DNA of 64,000 nt from an uncultured Opitutia bacterium (GTDB lineage Bacteria > Verrucomicrobiota > Verrucomicrobiia > Opitutales > Opitutaceae). The DNA lies in the NCBI GenBank assembly GCA_903896015.1, contig CAITWF010000072.1:62001-126000 (forward strand). Reading direction: 5' to 3'. Each line of letters starts with the position of its first letter. Within the stretch, counting starts at the first letter, position 1. The notes under the pieces were generated by a model that made no database searches, was not told where the DNA came from, and saw only the letters and a list, made by a program, of their open reading frames with translations. A program made the position numbers and the translations under genes. Shown piece by piece: positions 38,933-47,314 of this stretch.

Positions 38933-40057
38933 ATGAAACGCACCGCCCTCACGCCGCGCCGCGATTGGCGCGAAAAATCCGAGGCCTTTGGCTTCACTTA
39001 TCATACCCACGAGCGCGGGCCGTATTGGGATGAGAGCGCATGCTACGAATTTTCCGCGCGCGAAATCGACGAACTCGAGGCGGCGGGCAACACGCTTCAC
39101 CAGCTCTGCATCGATGCCGCGCAAGTCGCGATCGATCGCGGCTGGTGGGCGCGGCTCGGCATTCCCGAAAAAGCCGTGCCGACGATTCTCGCTTCGTGGG
39201 ACCGCGACGACCCGAGCCTCTATGGTCGCTTCGATCTCGCCTACGACGGCCGCACACCGCCGAAGCTTCTCGAATACAACGCCGATACGCCGACCACCTT
39301 GATCGAGGCGGCGGTCGCGCAATGGTATTGGCTGCAGGAACGTTTTCCCGGCGGCGATCAGTTCAATTCGATCCACGAGCGGCTGATCGAAGCGTGGCGG
39401 CACGTCGCGGCGGCCCGCGTGCATTTTTCCGCGGTGAGCGATCTGCCTGAGGACACGCAGACGATCGCCTATTTGATGGACACGTGCCAGCAGGCCGGCT
39501 TCGACACGCGGTGGATCGCGATCGACGACGTCGGCTGGGATCGCGCGCGGGGTGTGTTTGTTGATGCAGAGGCCGCGGAAATTAACGCACTCTTCAAGCT
39601 CTACCCGTGGGAATGGATGTGGCACGAGCCGTTTGCGGAGTTTCTGCCCGCGAGCAAAAATCTTTTCATCGAGCCGCCGTGGAAATTTTTGCTGAGCAAC
39701 AAAGGCCTCCTGCCGATCCTGTGGGAACTCAATCCCGGCCACCCGAATTTGCTGCCCGCGTTTGAAACGCCGGATGCTTCGCTCGGTGGCAGCTTCGCGA
39801 AGAAGCCGCGGCTGAGTCGCGAGGGCGCCAATATCACGCTCGTCGAACGCGGTGCGACCGTGGAAGCAAACGGCGGCGACTACGGCGAGGAAGGCTTTAT
39901 CTTCCAAGCGTTCGCGCCGAGCCCGGAGTTCGAGGGGAACAGGCCGGTTTGTGGCGTGTGGATTGTGAATCACGAGGCGTGCGGCCTCGGCATCCGCGAG
40001 GACACGCGCCGCATCACCGGCAATCTCAGCCGGTTCGTGCCACACCGGATGAACTGA
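38933..40057 (+). CDS. glutathionylspermidine-synthase-like ATP-grasp protein (YgiC/YjfC type)
   Basis: 374 residues, ATG 38933, 12 bases after the previous stop. Residues 1-370 match the synthetase half of glutathionylspermidine synthase: WREKSEAFGFTYHTHERGPYWDESACYEF, LLEYNADTPTTLIEAAVAQWYW, LFIEPPWKFLLSNKGLLPILWELNPGHPNLLPAF, KPRLSREGANI, and the ending GVWIVNHEACGLGIREDTRRIT. ATP-grasp enzymes of this group join a carboxylate to an amine. E. coli YgiC/YjfC do not make glutathionylspermidine as far as known, so the real product is open. Its last 32 bases overlap the convergent MsrQ gene tail to tail. Confidence 0.92.
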   Translation: MKRTALTPRRDWREKSEAFGFTYHTHERGPYWDESACYEFSAREIDELEAAGNTLHQLCIDAAQVAIDRGWWARLGIPEKAVPTILASWDRDDPSLYGRFDLAYDGRTPPKLLEYNADTPTTLIEAAVAQWYWLQERFPGGDQFNSIHERLIEAWRHVAAARVHFSAVSDLPEDTQTIAYLMDTCQQAGFDTRWIAIDDVGWDRARGVFVDAEAAEINALFKLYPWEWMWHEPFAEFLPASKNLFIEPPWKFLLSNKGLLPILWELNPGHPNLLPAFETPDASLGGSFAKKPRLSREGANITLVERGATVEANGGDYGEEGFIFQAFAPSPEFEGNRPVCGVWIVNHEACGLGIREDTRRITGNLSRFVPHRMN

Positions 40058-40691
40058 TGGCGCCGCGCGACTGCTTCCATTGCTTCCCGACCCGCGCGAT
40101 TTCCAGCAGAGCGAGCGGGACGAAAATCCAGAGCACCTGCACGGGGAAAATTTTTCGCGCGATGGCCTGATGATACGCGGCGAGGCCAGCAGCGACGTAG
40201 GCGAGCCGGTGCAGATTTTTCCAATTTTTCCCTCCGAGCCAGCGGACGAATGCGTGCAGACTCGTGATCGCGAGCACGAGCAGGATCGCGAGCGCGATGA
40301 GGCCGACGAGCTGGAACGGCTTTTTCGTCGCGGTCCGTAGCACGCCTCCCACGGCGGAAAGATCGCCGGCCGTTTCATAGACGAGGTGTGTCGTGAAATG
40401 CAGTGCGGCGTAGACAAAGGACGCCACGCCGACGAGGCGGCGGTGGCGGTTGAGCGCCTGCGCGATGCCCCATTTGGGCCAGAGCACGCGGAGCGGAGTA
40501 AAGGTGAGCGTCGTCGCCAGCAGCACGCACGCGACGAAGCCGAGGTGGTGCAGGACGTATTTGAGCGGATCGGCGAGCACGCTCTGATTGTGCGAGACAT
40601 AGATCGGCCACAGCGGCCAGAGGCCGGGCAACGCGAGCAGCGTCCAGGCGACGGGCTTCGAGCGGAGAAGTTTTTCGACGAGGGCGGTCAC
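40026..40691 (-). CDS. msrQ: MsrQ haem b membrane subunit of periplasmic methionine sulfoxide reductase
   Basis: 221 residues, GTG 40691. Six TM segments with conserved features: LHHLGFVACVLLATTLTFTPLR, NRHRRLVGVASFVYAALHFTTHLVYE, KNWKNLHRLAYVAAGLAAYHQ. The His residues in these helices (HHLG, LHFTTHL, LHRL) fit haem b ligands. MsrQ takes electrons from the quinone pool and passes them to MsrP. It follows msrP on the minus strand with a 91-base gap. The last 32 bases overlap the convergent glutathionylspermidine-synthase-like gene. Length is typical of the family. Confidence 0.95.
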   Translation of the reverse strand: MTALVEKLLRSKPVAWTLLALPGLWPLWPIYVSHNQSVLADPLKYVLHHLGFVACVLLATTLTFTPLRVLWPKWGIAQALNRHRRLVGVASFVYAALHFTTHLVYETAGDLSAVGGVLRTATKKPFQLVGLIALAILLVLAITSLHAFVRWLGGKNWKNLHRLAYVAAGLAAYHQAIARKIFPVQVLWIFVPLALLEIARVGKQWKQSRGAISSSGVARTG

Positions 40692-40782
40692 GAGGTAGAA
40701 ACTGCCCGCGAATCAGACGAAGGGTTGCGAATGCTTCGATTCGTTCGCGGAGATTCGTGTGATTCGCGGGCGGGCGGTTTGC

Positions 40783-41745
40783 TCAATAATTCTTCTCGAG
40801 ATCGAGGCCCTTGTAGAGCGCGGCGACCTGCTTCTCGTAGCCGTTGAACATGAGAGTGCGCTGGCGCGAGCCGAACACGCCGCCACCGCCGCCGATCACG
40901 CGCTCGCTTGCCTGCGACCAGCGCGGATGATCGACGAGCGGGTTCACGTTGGCGTAGAAGCCATACTCGCTGGCGGCCATCTGCTGCCAGGTGTTGCGCG
41001 GCGCTTTCGCGACGAGTTCGAGCTTCACGATCGATTTGATGTTTTTGAAACCGTATTTCCACGGAACGACGAGGCGCAGCGGTGCGCCGTTTTGATTGGG
41101 GATCGGCTTGCCGTAGATGCCGGTCGCGATGAACGCCAGTTCGTGCATCGCCTCGTCGAGGCGCAGGCCTTCGATGTAGGGGTAGTCGAGGTTGCCGTCC
41201 GCCTGACCAGGCGCGCTTTTGCGATCGAGGAAGGTGGTGAACTTAACGAATTTTGCGTCGGCCTTGGGGCTGGCGAGGGCGATGAGTTTCGAGAGTTGAA
41301 AGCCGTCCCACGGAATCACCATCGACCACGCCTCGACGCATCGGAAACGGTAGACGCGCTGCTCGATGCCGCCGACTTTCGCGACGAGTTCGTTGACGTC
41401 GAGCTTGAGCGGCGTGTCGACGAGTCCAGTGACCTCGACGGTCCACGGATCGGTCTTCCAGCCGCGGTTGGCGAGTTCGGCGGGCTCGGACTTGTCGGTG
41501 CCGAACTCGTAGAAATTATTGTAGTGGGTGATTGCCTCGTAGGGCGTGGGCTTGAGAGCGGGGTCGCGGAAGGCGGGGTTATTCGTGGTTGGAAATCCCG
41601 CGGTCGCGGCGAACAGGTCACGGGCGGCGAACGCGGCTCCGGCGAACCCGAGCGTTTTCAGGAACGTGCGGCGGTTTTGGTAGATCGTTTCAGGCGTCGT
41701 GGCGGACTCGCGGAGTTCCCAATCTTTCGGCGTGCGGATCAACAT
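40783..41745 (-). CDS. msrP: MsrP molybdopterin-dependent periplasmic methionine sulfoxide reductase
   Basis: 320 residues, ATG 41745. Twin-arginine motif NRRTFLKTLGFAG (24-36), so folded export with the molybdenum cofactor. The family signatures are TTNNPAFRDPALKPTP, THYNNFYEF, RFRCVEAWSMVIPWDGF with Cys136 as the Mo ligand, and LRLVVPWKYGFKNIKSIVKLEL. It repairs oxidised methionines on envelope proteins using electrons from MsrQ. The gene lies between a TonB receptor upstream (57-base gap) and msrQ downstream, on the same strand. Start choice fits the Tat signal. Confidence 0.96.
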   Translation of the reverse strand: MLIRTPKDWELRESATTPETIYQNRRTFLKTLGFAGAAFAARDLFAATAGFPTTNNPAFRDPALKPTPYEAITHYNNFYEFGTDKSEPAELANRGWKTDPWTVEVTGLVDTPLKLDVNELVAKVGGIEQRVYRFRCVEAWSMVIPWDGFQLSKLIALASPKADAKFVKFTTFLDRKSAPGQADGNLDYPYIEGLRLDEAMHELAFIATGIYGKPIPNQNGAPLRLVVPWKYGFKNIKSIVKLELVAKAPRNTWQQMAASEYGFYANVNPLVDHPRWSQASERVIGGGGGVFGSRQRTLMFNGYEKQVAALYKGLDLEKNY

Positions 41746-41801
41746 GGTGGTGGGTGTCGAGGTGAGAGACTCGGACGCCAGAATTATTCCGTGTCCTTGG
41801 C

Positions 41802-43880
41802 TTACCAGTGGCCGCGGAGGCCAGCCAGCGCAAGTCGCGGCGTGCCGACATTGACCATGCCATCGGCGCTGCGCCCGGTTTCGACGCGGGTATTGCCGAG
41901 ATTTTCAATCGTGAGAAAAAGCTCGAGGTGCGGGGTGAGCGCGCGGCTGGCGCCGAGGTCGGCGACGACGCATTCGCCGAGGCGGAGGGTGTTTTCGTCG
42001 TCTTCGAACTGCCGGCCGATCCAGCGGAGCCGCGGGGTCAGTGTGATTTTTCCCAGCGCGCGCCACGTGGCGCCGAGCGAGGCGCTGTGCCGCGGGTCTT
42101 GGGCGACTTGATTGCCGACGAGCGCGGGATTGACCGAGGCGCGACGGACGATCGGATCGTTGAAGAGCGCGGCGGCGGTGAATGAGAGCGTTTCGCTCGC
42201 ATGCCACGTCGCGGAAAACTCGACGCCCTGCACGCGGATGCGATCGACGTTGAGGCGCTGGCGGCCGATGCCGCCGGCGGCGAGCGTGCCGAAGAGCGGG
42301 AACGTGCCCGGGCCGCGCGCAAGCGTGACATTGCCAACAGCGTCGCGCAGATCGTTCCAGAAGGCGGTGGCAGAGAGTTGCAGGCGCTCGCGCGAGAAGG
42401 TGGCACCGAGTTCGGCACTGGTGTTGTGCTCGGTGCGAAGGGTGGGATTGGCTTCGACGACGGTGGTGCCCTGGCGGAACGGACGGTAGAGTTCGTTGAG
42501 GGTGGGCACGCGAAAGGCGCGCTGCGCGGCGGCGCGAATGCGCCACGCTGTTTCTGGCGTCCACACAAGACCGGCGCTCGGGCTGAACTCGGTGCCATCG
42601 CGTTTGGTATCGTGATCGTCGCGGAGCACGGCGCTGGTGGCGCGATCGGTTTCGCGGCGGTGACCATCGGTTTCACGCCAGTCCTCGAGCCGCGCGCCGA
42701 TCGTGGCGTAAAGTTGCTTCGTAAGCGATCGCTCGTGGAGCACGAAGATGCCGCCGACGAATTGCTCGCCGCCGGCGATGCGCAGGCGCGTGAAGGCGCC
42801 GTTGGTGAACGTGAAGTTCTCGCGCGTCTCGCCGCGCACGGTGCGAACATCGGTGCCCGCGCTCGTGCGGGCGCCGTCGTCGTGTTTCCACGTGCCGGTC
42901 CAGGCGCCGCCGAACGCCGTCGCGGGCACGGCGAACTGATCGCTCGCGGGCGTCTCGGCGGTGCGGGTGGCGTTGACGGAGCTGAACGTGCTGGCGAACG
43001 ACTGGTCTTGCGCGTAGGCGACGGCATCCCACGTGAAATTTTTCACGGGCGAGCCGGCGAGGGCGGTGGAGAAAAATTTTTCTCGCGAGCCGTTGCGCGT
43101 GTAGGGGGTGCCGTTGCCCCGGAATTCCTCGTAGCCGCGGGCCGTCGCCGTGAACTCGAGATTTTTACCGATCGGCGTGAGCCAGCGCGCGGTGAGCCAG
43201 CGGTGCCGGCTCCACGCGGCGACATCGATCGGGCCGCGACGTTCGGGGGCGACGACGGAAAAGCCGTCGGTCGTGAAATCGTCGCCGAGCAGTTGGAGCG
43301 CGCCGCGGCCGACGGGTTGCGTGAGCGAAATTTCCGCGTTGCGCGTGCCGAACTCTCCCGCAGTCGCGGAGGCGTGAACGGGGTGCTCACCCGGTGGCGC
43401 GCTGAACAACTGCACGACGCCACCGAGCGAAGCATTGCCCCACGCGGTGGCGCCGCCACCGGGGACGACTTCGGCGCGCGCGAGACCTTCGCGCGGGACC
43501 TTCGTCCACGCGACCCAGCCGCCGAACGGATCGTTGAGCGGCACGCCGTCGAGCAGCACAAGCGAACGGCTGGCGCCGCTTGGGCCGAGCCCGCGCAGCG
43601 ATACGCCCTGCGCGGTGGGGTTGGCGGTGAGGCTGTCGCTGCGACGAAACAGGCTGAAAGCGGGCAATGTGCGTAGCGCGCCATCGAGCGTGAGGGTGGG
43701 CGTGGTGCGCAGTGTTTCCGCGCCAAAATCAGTGGCGGAAAACGCGACCTGTTCCGCGGGCTGCGGCGTGCGCGTGGCGGTGACGACCTCGGTGGGGAGC
43801 GTGACGGTCTGGGCATGGATCGACCCCGCGAGCACGGCGACAAGGGCGCTGCCGGCGAGGGTGGATCGGAAGCGTTTCAT
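41802..43880 (-). CDS. TonB-dependent outer-membrane receptor
   Basis: 692 residues from ATG 43880 (MKRFRSTLAGSALVAVLAGS), with a signal peptide ending near IHAQT. A TonB box candidate LPTEVVTATRT follows. The plug domain (about 45-160) has LRTLPAFSLFRRSDS, GVSLRGLGPSGASRSLVLLDGVPLNDPFGG and AEVVPGGGATAWGNASLGGVV. The rest is a 22-strand-type barrel, ending in the aromatic LAGLRGHW. The plug resembles BtuB/vitamin B12-type receptors. The ligand is unknown. It is directly upstream of msrPQ on the same strand, so a shared transcript is likely. Confidence 0.92.
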   Translation of the reverse strand: MKRFRSTLAGSALVAVLAGSIHAQTVTLPTEVVTATRTPQPAEQVAFSATDFGAETLRTTPTLTLDGALRTLPAFSLFRRSDSLTANPTAQGVSLRGLGPSGASRSLVLLDGVPLNDPFGGWVAWTKVPREGLARAEVVPGGGATAWGNASLGGVVQLFSAPPGEHPVHASATAGEFGTRNAEISLTQPVGRGALQLLGDDFTTDGFSVVAPERRGPIDVAAWSRHRWLTARWLTPIGKNLEFTATARGYEEFRGNGTPYTRNGSREKFFSTALAGSPVKNFTWDAVAYAQDQSFASTFSSVNATRTAETPASDQFAVPATAFGGAWTGTWKHDDGARTSAGTDVRTVRGETRENFTFTNGAFTRLRIAGGEQFVGGIFVLHERSLTKQLYATIGARLEDWRETDGHRRETDRATSAVLRDDHDTKRDGTEFSPSAGLVWTPETAWRIRAAAQRAFRVPTLNELYRPFRQGTTVVEANPTLRTEHNTSAELGATFSRERLQLSATAFWNDLRDAVGNVTLARGPGTFPLFGTLAAGGIGRQRLNVDRIRVQGVEFSATWHASETLSFTAAALFNDPIVRRASVNPALVGNQVAQDPRHSASLGATWRALGKITLTPRLRWIGRQFEDDENTLRLGECVVADLGASRALTPHLELFLTIENLGNTRVETGRSADGMVNVGTPRLALAGLRGHW

Positions 43881-43985
43881 GCGCGTGGGAAGGCGTGGCA
43901 GTCGGCGCGCCGCGCGAATTGTCTCGGCAAGCACGCGGTCATTTGGGAAGGCTTGTCGGTTCAGCGCAAAAACGAAATCACACTT

Positions 43986-45590
43986 ATGTCAGTCTGGGAA
44001 TACAAGGTCATCAGCAGCGGCAAGGGCGGGTTTGCCACGCCGGCGTTGCTGGAAAAATTTCTCGGGGATTTGGGCCGCGACGAATGGGAGATCATTCATT
44101 ATCAAACCGCGCCTGACAACCCGCTCGCGTTTTCCGGTCTCGCGCGTCGCACGACGCAGCGAGATTGGACGCTACAAGACGCCGCGGCTGCGGCTGCGAA
44201 GGCCGAAGCGGAGAAACTCCGCGCGGAATTTGCCGCGAAATTCGAGGCCGCTACGCGCCCCGCGACCACCGCCGAGGAGAAGGCGCCCGCGAGTTTCATT
44301 GAGGAAAAGACCGCACCTGACGATGGCCTGCGCAAGCTGGTCGACACCTCCCGCGACGACGATCCCGAGGCCGAGGACGAGCCGAAGGACGAGTGGGACA
44401 AGCTCGACGCCTCTGAGGAAGATCTGCCGACCTTCTTCGACGCGCTGAAGCCGCACTTCCGCCGTAACCAGCGCGGTCCCGGGATGAGCGTCGGCGTCGA
44501 TTATCTCGCGAAGAAGTGGGACCAATCCGAAGACGACCTGAAGGGTGCGCTGCTGGAGTGTGGCTTCGCGATTCCGCAGGATGAAGACGACGCGCCGGTC
44601 TACGTCGAATACGACGGTGATCTTTTTTGGGTGAATATCAACCGCCGCGGTGAACTCTGGATCAACACAAAGGAGAAGCCGCGCCCGGTGTTTCGGGCCG
44701 TGAAGGGCACGCGCATCGAGCCGCCAGCCGAGGAGCCGAAGCCTGAAGTGCAAACTTCCGCCGAGCCGTCCGCCGAGAAACCGCATTTCGAACCGAAGGC
44801 CCGCCGCGAGGAACAGCGGCGCGAGGAGAAACCAGCGGCGGTCACCGCGCCCGCGGAGCCGGGAGCGCCGCTGCCGGCGGGCACCGAGCTGCTCGCCAAA
44901 ATCGAGCCGCTGATGCGGCGCAATCGCCGCGGTCCCGGAGGCTCGGGCAGCACGAGTTTCCTGTCGCGCGCGCTCAAGTGCGCCGAAGCGGACTTGCTGG
45001 CCGGATTCGCCGCGCTCGGACTCATCCTGCCGGCCAACCCGAACGACAAATCGATCTTTGTTGAGATTGCGGGTGACGTCTGGTGGCTGAATCAGGATTC
45101 ACGCGGCGGCGTGTGGATCAATGGCCGTGAGAAAAAGGACGGCGAAGTGATCGCCGCGCCTGGTACCGAGGCCGTCGCTCCCGCACCTGAAACCGCGTCG
45201 GCACCGACTCCTGAAACGCCTGCTTCCACTCCGGCGCCAGTGATCGAAGCCGCGCCCGCTAGCCCGCTCGCAGCGCTGCGTTTGATTTTGAAGGAGACGA
45301 AGACGGGCGGCTTCGCCGGCAAGGTCGATCGGCTCGCGGAAGAAATCGGCCAGCCGGTCAATCAACTCGTCGCCACGCTCACCAGTGCCGGGCTCAAGGT
45401 GCCCGAGAAGGCGCGTGAAAAACCCGTCTTCGTCGAGCACGCGGGCGAAATCTTCTGGTTCAACAAAAACACAAAGGACGAGCTGTGGCTCAACGCCAAG
45501 GCGTCGAAATACGCGGACACGAAGGAGGGCGAGGGCGGAGCTGATGCCGAAAAACCCCGCCGCTCCCGCTCGAAAAAGAAAGGGGACTAG
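43986..45590 (+). CDS. unrecognised protein with DUF4177-like N-terminus and three copies of a ~75-residue domain
   Basis: 534 residues from ATG 43986 (MSVWEYKVISSGKGGF). Residues 1-50 have a WEYKVI...WEIIHY pattern like DUF4177. Three related units follow: about 155-235 (RRNQRGPGMSVGVDYLAKKW to FWVNINRRGELWINTKEK), 300-380 (RRNRRGPGGSGSTSFLSRAL to WWLNQDSRGGVWINGREK) and 425-505 (KTGGFAGKVDRLAEEIG to FWFNKNTKDELWLNAKAS). Each has a short helical part like a winged helix, then a VEY/VEI/VEH-x5-(F/W)W(L/V/F)N strand pair and a conserved (L/V)W(I/L)N. Linkers are acidic or Ala/Pro-rich. No signal peptide; probably cytoplasmic. A nucleic-acid-related role is a guess. Confidence 0.75.
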   Translation: MSVWEYKVISSGKGGFATPALLEKFLGDLGRDEWEIIHYQTAPDNPLAFSGLARRTTQRDWTLQDAAAAAAKAEAEKLRAEFAAKFEAATRPATTAEEKAPASFIEEKTAPDDGLRKLVDTSRDDDPEAEDEPKDEWDKLDASEEDLPTFFDALKPHFRRNQRGPGMSVGVDYLAKKWDQSEDDLKGALLECGFAIPQDEDDAPVYVEYDGDLFWVNINRRGELWINTKEKPRPVFRAVKGTRIEPPAEEPKPEVQTSAEPSAEKPHFEPKARREEQRREEKPAAVTAPAEPGAPLPAGTELLAKIEPLMRRNRRGPGGSGSTSFLSRALKCAEADLLAGFAALGLILPANPNDKSIFVEIAGDVWWLNQDSRGGVWINGREKKDGEVIAAPGTEAVAPAPETASAPTPETPASTPAPVIEAAPASPLAALRLILKETKTGGFAGKVDRLAEEIGQPVNQLVATLTSAGLKVPEKAREKPVFVEHAGEIFWFNKNTKDELWLNAKASKYADTKEGEGGADAEKPRRSRSKKKGD

Positions 45591-45619
45591 TGTAAGGTCG
45601 CAGCCGTCTTTTCCCCGCC

Positions 45620-45997
45620 ATGACTCCGCCCGCCACCACCGCCGCTCCCGCGACGACCAGGAAGTTTGCCATCGCGCAGCTCGACGAAGTGCCCGCCGTG
45701 AAATGCCCGTGCGGCTTTTCACGCCGCGCATTTGTCACGCCGGACAATCCTGTCGCGACAATCCACATGGTCGACATCCAGACCGACGCGCAGACGCACT
45801 ATCACAAGAAGCTCACGGAAATTTACCTCATTCTCGAGGGTGAGGGCTTCATGGAACTCGACGGCGAGCTTTATCCGGTGAAGCCGATGACCTCGATCCT
45901 GATCAAGCCCGGCTGCCGCCATCGCGCCGTCGGCAAGATGAAGATCGTGAACATCCCCGTGCCGGCGTTTGATCCGCACGACGAGTGGTTCGATTGA
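45620..45997 (+). CDS. small single-domain cupin protein
   Basis: 125 residues, ATG 45620, 29 bases after the previous stop. Cupin motif 1 is HYHKKLTEIYLILEGEGFMEL with two His and a Glu, and motif 2 is PVKPMTSILIKPGCRHRAVG with a His, both consistent with a metal site. The C-terminus is NIPVPAFDPHDEWFD. The N-terminal segment VKCPCGFSRRAF holds two nearby Cys. Function cannot be assigned beyond small-molecule or metal binding. A decayed copy of its 3' end lies at 47259-47300. Confidence 0.88.
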   Translation: MTPPATTAAPATTRKFAIAQLDEVPAVKCPCGFSRRAFVTPDNPVATIHMVDIQTDAQTHYHKKLTEIYLILEGEGFMELDGELYPVKPMTSILIKPGCRHRAVGKMKIVNIPVPAFDPHDEWFD

Positions 45998-46055
45998 GAG
46001 ACTGCGATCGGCCTCGCGTCGTGCCGGACATTGATTTCAGGCACTGGCCGAAGAA

Positions 46056-47174
46056 TCACCGGGCCTGTTGAGCAGAAAAAAATTCGGTCAGCGCCCGCAC
46101 GCGGGCGTCACCCTCGCCCAAAGTCGGGCAGAGCCAGCCTCCTTCGTCGTACTCATTCCACGCGTAGACGATGACGGTCCTTGCCTCCGCGGAAGATGCA
46201 TTCGTCTGGACCCAGTCGGTGGCTTTCCTGATGTGACGGGCTATTTGCGCGGGCGTGGGCGCCCGGTAAAAGCGCTCGATCTCCGCGCCCCACCCTTCGT
46301 TGTGCTCCCAAAATACCGGTGTCTCCACGCGCGGCCGGCGGTCCCAGCCAGTCATGGCCAGCGGGACGACCTTGGCGCTGGTGGCGGCGCAGCGAGCCCA
46401 GAAGGCTTCCGCAAAGGAAGTCAGCTCATCGAAGGGTGCATCCCTGCCGCCCGCTTGCACGGCATAGGCGCTGATCGCGTCGCACCCGGCTGCGTCTGCG
46501 AAAGCTTTGGCTTTGTCAGGCCAAGGGGTCATCACCACGCAATAGGGATCGGCGAGTCCACGACCACGCGCCGCGCTTCGCAGGGCGCCAATCGCGCTCC
46601 GGAAACTGCCATTGCCCCCTGGTGCTTTCTCGATCGCGTCTGGGCTAAGATTCAGAAGGTAGAATAACGGCCGACCGTTAAGCACCGTTTGGTAATTCGG
46701 GAGTGCCGCCAGTTCGGCGAAACGCGCGACTTCAGCCGCCACGCGCTCCGGCTGCCACTGTCGCACGTCTGCAATCATGCAAAAATGGACTGCGTTACGC
46801 TCCGGGTTCTTGAGATAGCGGTGCAGCGCGCGGCTCATCGCGCTTTCGGGATCGTAGGCCAGGAACGCCCAGTAATCGATCCCGGCCGCCTTGGCGTAGG
46901 CGATCTCGCGCGCCATGATTTCGTCGGTGTCGCCGTCGATGGCCACGGTTCCGTTCGCGTTCACGTTGGCAAAAAAAGGGAGCCGCGACTGCCAGCGCGA
47001 AGGTGCCAGGCTCCGCTGCACAGCGCGGCCGACCTCGCTCGCATCGCCATGCCAGGCATCCCACCGGATCGCGCCAATGGAAACGTCGGGGCGGGCTTCG
47101 CGCGCAGGCACGGCAAGCAAGGGAATCCACAGCAGCCGTAAGACGAGTGAAGCTTGGAGAAATGACTTGAACAT
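46056..47174 (-). CDS. secreted WbsX-like/GH99-like putative glycoside hydrolase
   Basis: 372 residues from ATG 47174 (MFKSFLQASLVLRLLWI), with a signal peptide ending near VPAREA. A TIM-barrel-like layout: IGAIRWDAWHG at the start, AYAKAAGIDYWAFLAYDPESAM, then NYQTVLNGRPLFYLLN, VVMTPWP, PLAMTGWDRRPRVE and the diagnostic VIVYAWNEYDEGGWLCPT near the end. The last motif matches the WNE(W/Y)xEGxxL end of WbsX/GH99-like proteins as I remember them. The possible substrate is a polysaccharide. It sits between a cupin gene and a remnant of that gene's 3' end, so the gene may have been inserted or the cupin duplicated around it. Confidence 0.7.
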   Translation of the reverse strand: MFKSFLQASLVLRLLWIPLLAVPAREARPDVSIGAIRWDAWHGDASEVGRAVQRSLAPSRWQSRLPFFANVNANGTVAIDGDTDEIMAREIAYAKAAGIDYWAFLAYDPESAMSRALHRYLKNPERNAVHFCMIADVRQWQPERVAAEVARFAELAALPNYQTVLNGRPLFYLLNLSPDAIEKAPGGNGSFRSAIGALRSAARGRGLADPYCVVMTPWPDKAKAFADAAGCDAISAYAVQAGGRDAPFDELTSFAEAFWARCAATSAKVVPLAMTGWDRRPRVETPVFWEHNEGWGAEIERFYRAPTPAQIARHIRKATDWVQTNASSAEARTVIVYAWNEYDEGGWLCPTLGEGDARVRALTEFFSAQQAR

Positions 47175-47258
47175 ATACCAGCGCCGGCGAGTTCCCTTCA
47201 CGCGGAGCAAATCATGGCCGGCGAAATAAATGCTGAGTTGGTGCCTTGGCGTCAATTA

Positions 47259-47300
47259 GTCGGCGTTCGATCCGCACGATGAGCGGCTCGAATGAGAGAC
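47259..47300 (+). pseudogene. decayed copy of the 3' end of the cupin gene
   Basis: 42 bases that match 45961-46002 at 36 of 42 positions. Five of the six differences are transitions (positions 2, 10, 22, 26 and 29 of the match) and one is a transversion (position 34). In the matching frame the sequence reads AFDPHDERLE-stop, against AFDPHDEWFD-stop in the cupin. The match starts abruptly and the cupin body upstream is missing, with a stop 9 bases before the conserved part. It lies between the WbsX-like gene and the end of the esterase gene. Confidence 0.6.
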
Positions 47301-47314
47301 GGGCGCCAACCAAT

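Noticed and set aside
42201-43676. A 491-codon open frame antisense to the TonB receptor
   Set aside because: No domain and an extreme Arg/Gly/Glu composition; the receptor has a signal peptide, plug and barrel ending.
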